From: Cladorhizidae sp. MBARI D1340-BT2
Taxonomy: Eukaryota; Porifera; Demospongiae; Poecilosclerida; Cladorhizidae
NCBI GenBank assembly: GCA_028752905.1
Contig: JAQNBH010000004.1
Coordinates: 7,171,173-7,235,172 of the forward strand
Reading direction: 5' to 3'
DNA: 64,000 nucleotides
The translations under genes were made by a program, and so were the position numbers. Under the pieces are notes generated by a model. It made no database searches. It worked only from the letters and a program-made list of their open reading frames with translations, and was not told the DNA's origin. Positions 1 to 11,775 of this stretch are shown piece by piece (position 1 is the stretch's first letter; each line of letters opens with the position of its first letter).

Positions 1-198
1 TAGAAGCATGTGTGTAAAAGGGCATGAAGTAGCCACTAATGGAGCTAACTAATGTGCAAGGTGGCATCCAGTGCAATAAAATATCTAACAATTATTTACC
101 AACATGCACTAAGCCACACCAAAGGTGGAAAAATGGATAAACACCTGTGTGTTGCTTTACAGTAGCTCTCAGAAGTTTTATCTGATTATGAAGAGGCC
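1..198. repeat. Module fragment left of piggyBac A1
   Basis: This is the start of a module that recurs at about 5727, 13792, 21358 and 24479 (recognisable by the stretch beginning gaagcatgtgtgtaaaag). It continues after the piggyBac insertion at 3119. No gene is seen. The module carries one of the variable-triplet arrays upstream in its other copies, so the array belonging to this copy probably lies just outside the window. Confidence 0.7.
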
Positions 199-218
199 TT
201 AACTCTTTGAACGCGCGC

Positions 219-277
219 GGACACTATAGTGTCCACGTAAAAATTACATTGACACGCGGGCGGACACTATAGTGTCC
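219..277. promoter_or_regulatory. Two subterminal palindromes of piggyBac A1
   Basis: The perfect 16-bp palindrome GGACACTATAGTGTCC occurs at 219-234 and again at 262-277. Its 14-bp core begins exactly 17 bases inside the transposon tip. Copy A2 has the same pair at 18836-18851 and 18793-18808. The position fits a transposase-binding site, since subterminal palindromic sites are bound by the cysteine-rich domain in the model piggyBac element. That role is inferred here. Confidence 0.6.
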
Positions 278-459
278 CCAAAAGATACAATGCTTTATAA
301 GTGCGTACTGAGTAGCTGCTTGGGTTTACAGCTGCACTCGTAAGTTCTGTAGATAGAGGAGCTATTGATTTAGTTAAGAGCTATGTACAGTTTGGCATTT
401 CGCTAGTTATCAGATATACAGCAGATAGCAAGTTTAGATAAATATTGTGGTGTGTAACT

Positions 460-2198
460 ATGGCTAAATATCATGATACAGAAGAAGTGCTGTGTATGTT
501 GGATGATGATAGTGATGATGATTTTGATGGCTTCATAGAGGAGAATTATAGTGAGTATGATGAGGATCTTGGAGTTTGTGAGGTAGCTGTGATGGTGTAG
601 TTGGTGGTGAGTGTAGCTACAGTGGTAGCACTTCTGTTTCAAGTAGTTCTGGTGCCAGTACTTCTTGTTTCAGTTCTTCCATCTCCTTTAGCCAGGCATC
701 TGGGTGCACTGTAAACATGGAAGGAAAAGAGCCTTTGGAGTTTGCTCAGCTTTTTCTGGACGACAGGAGTTGTGAACGAAACAAATTTGTATGCCGAGCA
801 ATTCATGGCTGCAAATAAAGACTTACCTCCTCGATCAAGAAGCAGAGTGGAAAAGTTGATCAGTCAGTGAAATTATGAAGTTTCTTGCCCTTATCATTGC
901 CATGAGTGTGGACAATAAGCATCGGATTGAGGACTATTGGTGCAATGGCCTTTCACCACATCATGCTTCTCCTCGATCATGGCACGAGACCGATTTTGTC
1001 TCATCCTTCGCTTTTTTCACACGACAGGGAAAAGTATGTGCCTAGGGGTCAGCCAGGATATGATGCCCTGTTCAAAATATGGCCACTTATGGAGCATTTA
1101 CTCGACAAATTCAAAACTTTTTACCAGCTAGGGAGAGAAATATCAGTGGATGAATCAATGATAGGCTTCAAGGGACGGCTGTAGTTTATCCAGTACATGA
1201 CAACGAAACCTATCAAGTGGGGATTGAAAGCCTATGTCCTGGCAGTCCAGTGGATATACTTACAGTTGGAAGCTATATGCAGGTGAGGAAACTGTATATA
1301 TACACACAAAATAGCTATGTAGAAAAGTACTCTATATATATAATAATTATAATTATATACAATAAATATAATTCACTTCTTAGTCTCCCCCCCCCCCCCA
1401 CTTTTTTCTTTCTTTTTTCACTTCCTTCCCGCTCTTCTTCATTGTCCCCTTTTTCCTTCCCGCTTTTTTTCCTTTTCACTTCTTGTTCTTTTTTTTGGTC
1501 TCCCAGGGAAGGATGAGAGCCTCCGTGCTGCGGGAATGGGAATAGGAATAACACACGACGTGGTTATGAAGCTAGTGGAAGGGTTGGAGAATAAAGGACA
1601 CCATTTGTACTGTGACAAATATTACACCAGTCCAGACTTGTTCCTCACACTAAAAAGTAATGGCTTTGGTGCATGTGGTACAGTTTCGGGTGAACAGGAA
1701 GGGGGTTCCTGAGGCCAAAGACAAAATGAAAAAGGGTGAGATCAAGTCTGTAAGTACAAATGGTGTCCTTGCCTTGAAATGGATGGACAAGATAGCTGTG
1801 ACCATTCTAAGCATCCACGATGATAGCACTATATCAAAGAGGAGGAGGACAAGGCTGTCAGCAACTGGCAAGGAGGAGTTATAAAGCCAACAACCATTGT
1901 CGAGTACAACAGTCACATGGGTGGGGTTGATAAATCCAATCAGCTGATGAGTTACTATACCTTCCAACATAGGACACAGAAATGGTGGAAACGGGCAGCT
2001 TTTCATCTCCTCAACCTGGCATTGGTAAATGCATACATAATATATAAAGGGACACCTTTGACTGGCCGAAGAATAACACACCAGTCCTTCTTAGTGAAGG
2101 TTGCTGTTGGATTTCTTCTGGAGGCAGGACTGACAGAAGCACAGCTTGATGAAGTGTCCATCCTTCAAAATCATCCAGTGGCTGAACCAGCTAGCTGA
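460..2198 (+). pseudogene. Broken piggyBac (PGBD/DDE_Tnp_1_7) transposase, copy A1
   Basis: Seen: an ATG at 460 opens a 46-residue acidic N-terminus typical of PGBD proteins, stopped at 598-600. Homology resumes with MEGKEPLEFAQLF at 720 and continues through several frames. The first catalytic Asp lies in SVDESMIGFKGRL at about 1145-1184, followed directly by TAG where copy A2 has Trp. A four-base deletion near 1242 shifts the frame relative to copy A3. An intron at 1283-1506 (GTGAGG...CCCAG) joins LYAG to KDESLR. The next Asp motif reads LYCDKYYTS, with Lys where A2 has Asn. GGVDKSNQL near 1920 and a C-terminal part ending at 2198 follow. Known: piggyBac transposases cut and paste at TTAA. 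Inferred: with several frameshifts and stops this copy makes no active enzyme, and no cysteine-rich C-terminal domain is visible. Confidence 0.9.
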
Positions 2199-2289
2199 GC
2201 TGAAATATATACTAGCACTGGCTATAGAATACCTTAGTTTTCTTGGAGGTCTACTATATAGCTACCTCCAGCACTAGCTAGCTGACTAT

Positions 2290-2870
2290 ATATCAGCTAC
2301 AACTGCCAGCTTCAAGCGTAGCTAATTTTCTAGCTATAATGATCTTCCAAAAGAGCCAACTTCAAGCGCTAGCTAATTGGCTAGTTATAAAGATGAGCTA
2401 AAACTGCTTATGCACTTCAAGCGCTAGCTATTGATCTTCCAAAAGAGCCAACTTCAAGCGCTAGCTAATTGGCTAGTTATAAAGATGAGCTAAAACTGCC
2501 TATACACTCCAAGCGCTAGCTATTTGGCTAGTTATAAAGATCAGCTAAAACTGCCTATACACTTGAAGCGCTTGCTACTTGGCTAGGTATGAAGATGGTC
2601 TAAACTACTATACCTGGAGAGCTAGATACCTTGCTAGCCAAAGATGACCAACAATTATTCACTTTACTAATAATAATTATTAGATAAGCTATATAAATAT
2701 GATCTACAACTGCCTACTTCGAGCGCTAGCTATAAGATGACTTACAGCTAGCTACCTACAGCTAGCTTACCTCGAGTGCTACCTAAAAAGATGACCTATA
2801 TACAACTAGCTAGTGACCTAGCTAAAACTATCAACTTCGAGCACCTATGTAACAAACTGGTTAGCTTATC
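2290..2870 (+). repeat. Subterminal tandem repeats of piggyBac A1
   Basis: About nine irregular copies of a unit around cttcaagcgctagctaattg lie between the transposase stop and the right end. Several are followed by a shared stretch containing gctagttataaagatgagc. The block is mirrored in copy A2 at about 16230-16820. Repeated motifs next to a transposon end are often transposase-binding sites, but they could equally be a passive minisatellite. Confidence 0.75.
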
Positions 2871-3118
2871 CACATAATAATACTTACTTGGATTCTAACT
2901 TCACTTGTCTTGCCATCTCAAAAGGTTCTTCTAGCCTTGTGTTGGGTAGAAAGTTAGGAGATAAGTCTCAATATCACTCTTATGCTCACCTAAACAAGCC
3001 TTCAAAATTCAAAAAAATCCAATTAAAAATCAGGTGATTTCAAAAAACGGGTGATTCCAATAAACAGCCTCCACGGTCAGGGGAAATTACCTGGGCAACT
3101 CCCTTCGCGTTCAAAGGG

Positions 3119-3597
3119 TTAAGAAGCCCAGTGAGTCTTTCAGCTGCTTACCCTTGCAGGCTGACCTTTACCCCCTGGATCCTGTTGCTATTGCCTGTGG
3201 TTAGGGAGATAATGTAACATGTGGTTAGTTACAGCTGCAGCAAAGTGCATACATGTGCATATGTACACAATGCTAGTGATTGTGAGTAGGTGACTGTTTG
3301 CTGTGGCTCTCCTCTCCATGATTGATTCTACCCAACCTCATATATACATTTAGCATGCCTGTTTCTCATGCCACATCTGTGGAACTAGTGCTCTAATAAT
3401 TAGTAACTCTACCTTATCCTGCATCTCTCTGTTGAGGGCTTCTTACTAACTTGATTTGAGAGACATCTCCTGGCCCAACTGGTTCTGAGTGGAGATCTTG
3501 CTTGTATAGTGAATGACTAGTTTTGTTAAACTAACAGTTGACTCTGCCATAACTGATGATGCTTCTATTTTGTAAGAATAATTCTATCTCAGTTTAA
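3119..3597. repeat. Repeat module between piggyBac A1 and B1
   Basis: This is the right part of the common module, starting gaagcccagtgagtc. It recurs at about 5933, 6046 (a local duplication of about 100 bp), 21566 and 24677. No reliable gene is seen. The minus strand contains decayed frames that resemble one another between copies (for example MRLGRINHGEE in the 14.1 and 24.8 kb copies), but none stays open. Confidence 0.6.
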
Positions 3598-4749
3598 CCC
3601 TCTCACTGGCATAAGCGACTTAAGTCGCGAAAACTGATAACCGCGGACAAAAAAAATCGTAAAAAATTAATCATTTATGGTATAAACTTTAAAAATTGCA
3701 TAAGCATTCCTAAAGCATACTTCTACTATACCCCTGAATATTTGGAAAATAGGGCTTTAGGAAACCATTTGAAGTAAACATGCCAGCAAACATCACTTCC
3801 TGTTCATTCCCCGTCTCCAAGAAGAAATGGCGATCCATTTTAGTAGGGACGAAGTTTTGGACTTCCTATTTGAGGATGACTTCGTCCTGTCCGAGAGTGA
3901 CATTAGCGAAGAAGAAGAAGAAGGTGCCTGTGCTTACATGGGAAGTGAAGCAAGTTTTAACAGTATAGGTCGCCCTACTCTGCCAGGCGAAGCTTCAGAA
4001 GATAGCGACGATCATGAAGACTTTCCCCAAAGTAAGAATAGATAAGAGTTGTAAGGTAAGGCCTAGTAAGGCCTAGTAACTAGCATAATAATAAGAACTA
4101 TTTTTCCTGGGAAGGTAGTTTCACTCATGGACCTGGAGGAGGATGAGGAAGCAGCAGAGGAGAAGACAGGGTTGGAGGAGATGTTATTTTTTATATATTT
4201 TTCTATTTATTTCTAATGTAGCACTATGTGTTTGTCTGAGTTATGCTGAACATGCAGACCCTCACAGTGCCAAGCATTGCCCTTTTATTTTTATCTATAT
4301 TTATTGCATTGGGAAGGTATATATGTTATGCACACATTGCACATACTTTTATTTATTTTATTTATTTTTTCAGTACTAAGGGCCCTAGCCCTTACTTCCT
4401 CTTTGTTATAATGATATTCACACCTTTGTGGTTTGTTATAATCAACCACAAATTGTTGTTGACAAACAGTTGTTATTGTTGATCAGAAGTAGACCGGCTA
4501 ACATTGCTGGTTTCATGTGAAATATAAAAGTGAGATGATATAAACCCTTTATTTTACTTCCTGACAATATTCACATTTATGTGGTTTGTTGCAAAGCAAC
4601 TAAAATTTACCATAACGTCCCTTCATGCATCAGCTATCAACTGATATATAGTTGTTGGGTACTTCTCTTCATATGGTCCTCTATAAATAAAAAAGTGAAA
4701 TTATGTCAATTTTTGTAAAAAGTCCTCCGTAAATCTGCCAGTGAAAGGT
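3598..4749 (+). mobile_element. Non-autonomous piggyBac-like element, family B copy 1
   Basis: The element is 1,152 bp, flanked by TTAA at 3594-3597 and 4750-4753. Its ends are ccctctcactggca and the complement of acctttcactggca. It encodes only the N-terminal acidic part of a transposase and no catalytic domain. A perfect 14-bp palindrome, GCGACTTAAGTCGC, lies at 3615-3628, exactly 17 bases from the left tip. A paralogous uninserted target is found at 51908-51911, where the sequences on either side of the insertion are joined at a single TTAA. Two further copies are at 6511 and 22040. Confidence 0.9.
3827..4045 (+). pseudogene. N-terminal remnant of a piggyBac transposase (family B)
   Basis: The frame opens with MAIHFSRDEVLDFLFEDD and continues 72 residues with a run of five Glu and many Asp and Ser. 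This is the usual composition of PGBD N-termini: a short hydrophobic helix followed by an acidic tail ending before an intron or break. In copies B2 and B3 the ATG is ATT, so the start is lost. Nothing resembling the DDE core follows. A second acidic segment, SLMDLEEDEEAAEEK, lies near 4120-4170 in another frame and may be the next exon. A peptide could be made, but no enzyme. Confidence 0.65.
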
Positions 4750-4753
4750 TTAA

Positions 4754-5370
4754 GTGTTGTGGAACATAGTCTAATCATTGATAACATTTTTAAAGTATGT
4801 AACCCTATGTAAGTGTCGTGTAACATGGTCTGTGTTATACGATGGAAAATGATGCTCTACATTTTGAATGTAATACCGTATTTCATTAACAGATTCAGCC
4901 TTTGATCTGACATATCTTCAAATTGGAACATTCGTCAAAATGTTTTGTAAGACATGTGCTAAAAACCAGATTTTTACCTGCACATGTGCAGAAGGCTATA
5001 GCATTATTATATAAACCTTTATTTCTTGTTCTGGTTTATGTGAGTGGGCGGAGGAAGTGATAAACATATAACAAATAATAAAACTTACGGACAATAATGT
5101 CAACTAACAAGTGTAGCATACTTGATCTCAATGAAATTTAAGTCAGCGTTCTTCTCCGTAACTAGCGATCATTTATCAATAGACTTACTTGAGCCAAGAA
5201 TTGATTGAAACATATTTACTAATACCCACAGTGATCAGAATGCTCACTTGGCTGCCATTAAGCTCAAGTGCACTGTCCCTGTGACATCCATCCATGTGAA
5301 GAGATTCTATGGATACACAGCTGAACTTTACAATATATTTGTTTCAACATGTCCCTCATCTCTGTCTGTC
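4754..5370 (+). repeat. Module leading into variable-triplet array 1
   Basis: This is common module sequence, also seen upstream of the arrays at 8.6, 24.1, 26.0 and 31.4 kb. A plus-strand frame translating as IKLKCTVPATSIHVK recurs in several copies, sometimes broken. In the 26-kb copy it stays open from 25768 and ends exactly at the TAG of the first box. I do not recognise the peptide. Confidence 0.5.
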
Positions 5371-5630
5371 CTTACTTTATAGCTGGTGAGTTACAGTATT
5401 CTATGGCTAGGATGACATGATTTGACTAATTGTTCAACTTCAATTTATTTGAACATGTCTCTTGGCTCTCTGTGTCCAACCTACTTCATGAAACCATCGT
5501 AGTATGTGAGTTACAGTATATCTAAATTTAGGATGACATGATTGATCAACAGTTACTTTAATAATTAATTTCAACATGTCTATCCGCTCGGTGTCCAACC
5601 TACTGAGGTAATGTCAACATAGTTTGATAG
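5371..5630 (+). repeat. Variable-triplet array 1 (CTG, TAT; decayed TTT)
   Basis: Three tandem units with a 120-bp period. Each has a box of the form TAG, triplet, GTGAGTT. Triplets: CTG at 5383-5385, TAT at 5503-5505, and a decayed third box with TTT at 5623-5625 whose donor reads GATAGT. The first acceptor has a pyrimidine-rich tract (tctgtctgtccttactttatag). The geometry is that of a 3-nt exon between short introns, but splicing is not shown. Confidence 0.85.
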
Positions 5631-5726
5631 TTGCTAGAGTATGCAAGAACTAAAGTCTATTCACCTTGACTTGCAGTGGAAGTAATATGCCCAATCATGC
5701 ACTGAGCAGCAAGATAATGGTCACTA

Positions 5727-6510
5727 GAAGCATGTGTGTAAAAGGGCATGAAGTAGCCACTAATGGAGCTAACTAATGTGCAAGGTGGTGTCCAGTGCAA
5801 TAAAATATCTAACAATTATTTACCAACATGCACTAAGCCACACCAAAGGTGGAAAAATGGATATCACCTGTGTGTTGCTTTACACTAGCTCTCAGAAGTT
5901 TTATCTGATTATGAAGAGGCCTAGTTTGTGCTAAGAAGCCCAGTGAGTCTTTCAGCTGCTTACCCCTGCAGGCTGACGTTTACCCCCTGGATCCTGTTGC
6001 TATTGCCTGTGGTTAGGGAGATAATGTAACATGTGGTTGTGCTAAGAAGCCCAGTGAGTCTTTCAGCTGCTTACCCCTGCAGGCTGAGTTTACCCCCTGG
6101 ATCCTGTTGCTATTGCCTGTGGTTAGGGAGATAATGTTACATGTGGTTAGTTACAGCTGCAGCAAAGTGTATGCATGTGCATATGTACACAATGCTGGTG
6201 ATTGTGAGTAGGTGACTGTTTGCTGTGGCTCTCCTCTCCACGATTCATTCTACCCAACCTCATATATACATTTAGCATGCCTGTTTCTCATGCCACATCT
6301 GTGGAGCTAGTGCTCTAATAATTAGTAACTCTACCTTATCCTGCATCTCGGCTTCTTACTAACTTGATTTGAGAGACATCTCCTGGCCCAACTGGTTCTG
6401 AGTGGAGATCTTGCTTGTATATTAAATGACTAGTTTTGTTAAACTAACAGTTGACTCTGCCATAACTGATGGTGCTTATATTTTGTAAGAATAATTCTAT
6501 CTCAGTTTAA
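5727..6510. repeat. Common module, copy 2
   Basis: This is nearly identical to 1-200 plus 3123-3597, without the piggyBac A insertion. An internal duplication of about 100 bp (5933 and 6046) repeats the stretch gctaagaagcccagtgagtc. No gene is supported. Confidence 0.75.
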
Positions 6511-7642
6511 CCCTCTCACTGGCATAAGCGACTTAAGTTGCGAAAACTGATAACCGTGGACAAAAAAAATCGTAAAAAATTAATCGTTTATGGTATAAAC
6601 TTTAAAAATTGCATAAGCATTCCTAAAGCATACTTCTACTATACCCCTGAATATTTGGAAAATAGGGCTTTAGGAAACCATTTGAAGTAAACATGCCAGC
6701 AAACATCACTTCCTGTTCATTCCCCGTCTACAAGAAGAAATTGCGACCCAATTTAGTAGGGACGAAGTTTTGGACTTCCTATTTGAGGATGACTTCGTCC
6801 TGTCCGAGAGTGACATTAGCGAAGAAGAAGAAGAAGGTGCCTGTGCTTACCTGGGAAGTGAAGCAAGTTTTAACAGTATAGGTCGCCCTACTCTGCCAGG
6901 CGAAGCTTCAGAAGATAGCGACGATCATGAAGACTTCCCCCAAAGTAAGAATAGATAAGAGTTGTAAGGTAAGGCCTAGTAACTAGCATAATAAGAAGAA
7001 CTATTTTTCCTGGGAAAGTAGTTTCACTCATGGACCTGGAGGAGGATGAGGAAGCAGCAGAGGAGAAGACAGGGCTGGACGAGAGGTTATTTTTTTATAT
7101 ATTTTTCTATTTATTTATAATGTAGCACTATGTGTTTGTCTGAGTTATGCTGAACATGCAGACCTTCACAGTGCCAAGCATTGCCCTTTTATTTTTATCT
7201 ATATTTATTGCATTGGGAAGGTATATATGTTATGCACACTTTGCACATACTTTTATTTATTTTGTTTATTTTTCAGTACTAAGGGCCCTAGCCCTTACTT
7301 CCTCTTTGTTATAATGATATTCACATCTTTGTGGTTTGTTATAATCGACCAAAAATTGTTGTTGACAAACAGTTGTTGTTGTTGACCAAAAGTTGACCGG
7401 CTAACATTGCTGGTTTCATGTGAAATATGAAAGTGAGATGATATAAACCCTTTATTTTACTTCCTGTGTCTTATAACAATATTCACGTTTGTGTGGTTTG
7501 TTGCAAAGCAACTAAAATTTACCATAACGTCCCTTCATGCATCAGCTATCACCTAATATATAATTGTTGGGTACTTCTCTTCATATGGTCCTCTATTAAA
7601 AAAAAAATTTTAAAGTCCTCCGTAAATCTGCCAGTGAAAGGT
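6511..7642 (+). mobile_element. Non-autonomous piggyBac-like element, family B copy 2
   Basis: Flanked by TTAA at 6507-6510 and 7643-7646, with the same ends as the 3598 copy. The N-terminal transposase frame (FEDDFVLSESDISEEEEE) is present at about 6770-6958, but its start codon has changed from ATG to ATT. The subterminal palindrome is degraded by one base (gcgacttaagttgc). Confidence 0.88.
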
Positions 7643-7649
7643 TTAAGTA

Positions 7650-8570
7650 TTGTGGAACATAGTCTAATCATTGATAACATTTTTTAAGTATGTAACCCTG
7701 TGTAAGTGTCGTGTAACATGGTCTGTGTTGTACGATGGAAAATGATGCTCTCAATTTTGAATGTAATACCATATTTCATTAACAGATTCAGCCTTTGATC
7801 TGACATATCTTCAAATGAAAACATTTGTCAAAATGTTTTATAAGACATGCTAAAAACTAGATATTTACCTGCACATGTGCAGAAGGCTACAGCATTATTA
7901 TATAAAACTTTATTTCTTGTTCTGGTTTATGTGAGTGGGCGGAGGAAGTGATAAACATATAACAAATAATAAAACCTACTGACCATCATAAACAGTCTCT
8001 TCCTTACCTTTACTGCTGTCTCTGCAAGCCAATGAAAGCTCATGCTAGCCTGAAATCACTCAGAATCTCTTCACTCTTGAGAATAAAATGCACTCCTGGA
8101 TGTATTACTGCATCAGCATCTAGGGAAGGTTTGGCATTGTAGGTGCTAGCTAACATCAGGAGGGAAAGAGTTACCCTGTACAGGTTTCTCCTGGGATGTT
8201 TGGGCATTACTATATAGGAGCATTACTAGGATCTAGCTGTTCTGATCAGTAAGGGTAGCAAAACTTTACTAGAGTATACAGGATCCCATCCAAGGACAAT
8301 AATGTCAACTAACAAGTGTAGCATACTTGATCTCAATGAAATTTAAGTCAGTGTTCTTCTCCGTAACTAGCGATCATTTATCAACAGACTTACTTGAGCC
8401 AAGAATTGATTGTAAAATATTTACTAATACCCACAGAGATCAGAATGCTCACTTGGCTGCCATTAAGCTCAAGTGCACTGTCCCTGCGACATCCATCCAT
8501 GTGAAGAGACTCTAGGGATACACAGCTGAACTTTACAATATATTTGTTTCAACATATCCCTCATGTCTGT
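7650..8570 (+). repeat. Module between piggyBac B2 and array 2
   Basis: Common module sequence. It includes a segment repeated near 11816, 18920, 23530, 25440, 33657, 38690 and 48000 (ccatcataaacagtctcttcc). On the minus strand that segment reads as an acceptor (cattggcttgcag), 14 bases, and a donor (gtaaggaag). The plus-strand frame ending at 8515 is a damaged copy of the frame upstream of array 6. Confidence 0.5.
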
Positions 8571-8575
8571 CTGTC

Positions 8576-8925
8576 CTTACTTTATAGCCGGTGAGTTACA
8601 GTATTCTATGGCATGATTTGATCAACTTCAATTAATTTGCACATGTCTTTTGGCTCTCTGTGTCCAACCTACTTCATGAAACCATCATAGGATGTGAGTT
8701 ACAGTATATCTAAATCTATGATTATATGTCTTGATCAACTATAATTAATATACATGTCTCTTGGCTCTCTGTGTCCAACCTACTTACAGGAAACCTTCAT
8801 AGGCGATGAGTTAGTGTATTCTATGTCTAGAATGACATGTGTTGACTGATTGATCAATTCTAATTTATTTGAACATGTGTCTTTGCTCTCTGTGTCTAAC
8901 CTAATGAAACATAGTTTCATAGTTA
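8576..8925 (+). repeat. Variable-triplet array 2 (CCG, GAT; decayed GCG, TTT)
   Basis: Four units with spacings of 103, 112 and 112 bp. Intact boxes: CCG at 8588-8590 and GAT at 8691-8693, each followed by GTGAGTT. Decayed boxes: GCG at 8803-8805 followed by ATGAGTT, and TTT at 8915-8917 followed by CATAGTT. The same four-unit layout occurs in array 6 with different triplets in the intact boxes and the same triplets in the decayed ones. Confidence 0.85.
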
Positions 8926-8929
8926 CTTA

Positions 8930-10134
8930 TATTGCTAGAATATTGCAAGAATTAAAGTCTATTCACCTTGGCTTGCAGTGTAAGTAAGATGACCAATCAT
9001 GCGCTGAGCAGCAAGAAAATGTTCTCTAGAAGAACATGAATACATTTGACTGTACTGGCCACTAATGGAGCTAACTATTGTTCAATGTGGCATCGAGTAT
9101 GGTTGGAAAAATATTAAATATATTTATATGAACTGCCATGCACTAAGCCACACAAATGGTGGAGAAAGGGTTAAAGTCTGATAAATACCTGCGATGTGCT
9201 TTATAGTAGTGTTCGAAGTTTATCTGATTAGGAAGAGGCCTAGAGTATAAAGTACGGCTTAGGCAGTTGAAGTCGGGGGGGGGGGGGGGGGGGGGGGGGG
9301 GGCTTTACACCTGATTTTGACAGCACTGCAATAACTCCAGAATGCAACTCACTATGAGGTCGCCAAAGATTTATTTCACTAACGGTACACCCTTGAATCA
9401 TCAGATAATTGCTGGAATGTGGTGTCCTTGTCCTAAGTGCCCTTTGTCTTGTTCATTAATGCCTATTATCATAGAAACAGGTTGTAGCACATTCAGGCAT
9501 GCATATGCAAAGGTAGACACTAGAGATTGATTTTAAACAGCCTTTAATCTGATGATAGCACAAAGGAAATTAAAAGTATAGATATTCTAAATGATAGCAA
9601 AACTAGGGTTTGAACAAGAGATTTATACAAAAAGCATGTTTTTAGGAATTGGGGTTCAAAGTCTATACTCCATGTTTTTTTGGCCATTTCTATCCAGAAC
9701 TCCAGCCTGTAAGAAATGGAGAAGATGCACGCATAGAAATGGCCATAAGTATGGAATGGAACCTTCAATCGGAAATCCAGATTGTCTATAGTTGTCAGTT
9801 TATTCAAAATATAAAATGTAGGCCCTTTAAACATGATGGACAGTTCCTAAGAAGCCCAGTGGGTCTTAAGCTGCTTACACCAGTAGGCTGACCTTTACTT
9901 GTTGCTATTGCCTGTGGTTGGGGAGGTGATGTAACATGTGGTTAGTTATGCTGCAGCAAAGCTACCTGTTTGCTGTGGCTCTCCTCTCCATGATTGATTC
10001 TACCCAACCTCATATAGTTCTCATGCCACATCTGTGGAGCTAGTTGTCTAATAGTTAGTACCTCATCTCTCTGTTGAGGGCTTCTAACTTGGTTTGAGAG
10101 ACATCCTCCTGGGCCAACTGGTTCTGAGTGGAGG
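8930..10134. repeat. Diverged module copy with poly-G tract
   Basis: Relatives lie at about 26390-27300 and more distantly at 31850-32650. It includes a run of 28 G at 9275-9302. Small frames here (for example RNGEDARIEMAISMEWNLQ near 9720) have counterparts in the 29.4 and 41.4 kb copies, but they are broken and unrecognised. Confidence 0.5.
9275..9302 (+). repeat. Poly-G run of 28
   Basis: A run of 28 G. The paralogue at about 26718 has only six G, so the run has expanded in this copy or its length is affected by sequencing. It could form a quadruplex as single-stranded DNA. Confidence 0.9.
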
Positions 10135-11775
10135 TCTTGCTAGTAAAGTAAGAGACCAAAAAAATCTGGTTCTGTACCCATTCCAACGCTAATGTTACGA
10201 TGTTGGCGACATTTGAAACGTAGAATCAACGCATAAAAACCCCGACAGATAATGCAAGACAAATGCCGTTAAGTTTACCTTTCAATTTTTTAATATTTTG
10301 CTCTTTTTTTAAATAAATGCGTGTGCACACATTCACATGCACATGGGCTCCAGTTGTTTACAACAAGCTAAATCAAGCTAAATCTAGAGAGTGTTTTTTG
10401 CTCCACTTTGTTTTCTTCTTCCCAGATGTAATTTTTTCCATCAAGAAGTTTATTGCCGACTGAAGTACATATTAGTCATTTCTCTTCCTAGCCTTTTGGC
10501 CTGTGCCCACTAGTGTCTGTCCTTCAGGTCCAGCTCTCAACTTAGTATTAGTAGCTTTGCCTTCTAGTTCATTGCTACACTGTGTAGCTAAGATGCATTA
10601 GACTAAGCTTGCTATATAGTTTTGTAGAGGTTTGATTTCCTAGGCACAAAGCCTGGGCCCTTTTTAAAGCCCTCATAAAACCTCTAGTAGCTTGCCTTAG
10701 AGAGACTTTACAGAATAGCTTAGCAAGCTTTTTCTTAGAAAGGTTGAAGATTTTACATAGCAGGACTTGCCTTAGAAAATTTAACCTCTAGAAACCCTTA
10801 GCTAAGATTTTCTATCTAACAAGCCATGTCTAACTATTAAGCCTCACATCAACCATGTATAGACCAAGAGGAGCTGATACATTTACGCATTGCCCAATGG
10901 AGAACTCTGTGTCAGTGGTGCCCCTAACTACAGTGGAGGATGGTCATGTGTTTGGTGATAGGTATACTGTAAGAGTGGAAAACTTTGGTCAGGAGTGTAA
11001 AATTTCTGCAATGCATTACTCTTATTACATAGTGGATGTCTCTGTTGTACATGCAACAGGACCTCAGACTTCTATGGTTTAGTTAGAGGATGAGTTTGTC
11101 CTTGATGGCCCCATCAACTCACACATACTAGTCTACATCTCCACTACATTCGGTGGTTCCAACTACTTACCTCTTCATGAATTTGAGCTTGGTGTTTGGA
11201 GTCGATCCAGCAAACACAACTATATATGCTCGCAAAATAACAATGACATGGAATATTTATGTTAGTTTTGTAACTGACCGTTTTTTAAAAAGATATCTGG
11301 CAAGTTCATCTGCTTCACACAAAAATGTTCAAATGTCAGAGAAATATTGACACACTGAGACACACAAACACTTGGTTGTAGCTTTCAACCATGCTTCACA
11401 CCAAAAATGTGTCCTGCCAGTTGGGTAGTCTTGGTTGTGAAAGCCAACCATAACACAAGCCTTGCATGATACCGTGTTAATTGTCATGAAAGTTCACTGG
11501 TGATAGTTAATTGCTCAATGATTATGATAACCTTACTACCAGGTATTATATGCATGAACTACCAGTGAATAATTACAACAACATTAAATAGCCAGTTGCT
11601 GCTCCTTGTAGTTCGATGATACTTGGAAGAATTGAGAGCAGTCTATGGATCTCAAGTTTGACTGCATCAGTCCATATAACCTATGGATCTTAAGTTTGAC
11701 TGCATCAGTCCATATAACATCCTCTATGCCACAAGTCACCTCCCCAAGAAAATGCCAGATTCACTCCAATGTTAA
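10135..11775 (+). repeat. Module M copy 1 (unrecognised ORF, terminal-exon-like segment)
   Basis: One of three copies (others at about 14310-15955 and 27515-29135). In order it holds a segment ending in a good acceptor (tttgttttcttcttcccag at 10407-10425) followed by a short frame ending IKKFIAD and TGA at 10461-10463; a U2-like stretch containing tagccttttggcctg near 10487; short repeats of agcctt/agcaag type; then an ORF starting at 10855. The copy ends with ccaatgTTAAgtgaggaag at about 11765-11784, the empty counterpart of the site where piggyBac A2 sits in copy 2. Confidence 0.7.
10855..11350 (+). pseudogene. Unrecognised ORF, module M copy 1
   Basis: The frame starts MYRPRGADTFTHCPMENS and runs 75 codons to a TAG at 11080-11082. 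It then continues open with LEDEFVLDGPINSH and GGSNYLPLHEFELGVW until a frame shift near 11240. Homology with copy 2 extends to 11350. The predicted chain is rich in alternating hydrophobic residues, which suggests beta structure. I do not recognise the family. The internal TAG is at the same place in all three copies. Confidence 0.45.

Larger units (their letters stand above)
203..3118 (+). mobile_element. piggyBac-like DNA transposon, family A copy 1
   Basis: The element is 2,916 bp long and is flanked by TTAA at 199-202 and 3119-3122, the target duplication characteristic of piggyBac elements. Its ends are inverted repeats: ctctttgaacgcg on the left and the complement of ccctttgaacgcg on the right. 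It contains a broken transposase gene with one intron, two palindromes close to the left end, and a block of subterminal repeats on the right. A copy more than 95% identical by eye lies in the opposite orientation at 15960-18867. The flanking module continues across the insertion when compared with 5900-5960, apart from about 10 bases missing beside the target. Confidence 0.95.

Noticed and set aside
1315..1554. Lys/Glu-rich minus-strand frame in piggyBac A1
   Set aside because: It is antisense to the pyrimidine-rich tract of the transposase intron.
1650..2081. 143-codon minus-strand frame in A1 (also 16997-17428 in A2)
   Set aside because: It is the antisense shadow of the transposase C-terminal exon, and both copies have it only because they are near-identical.
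3780..3968. MPANITSCSFPV frame in piggyBac B copies
   Set aside because: It overlaps the acidic transposase N-terminus in another frame; the acidic frame has the composition expected of the family.
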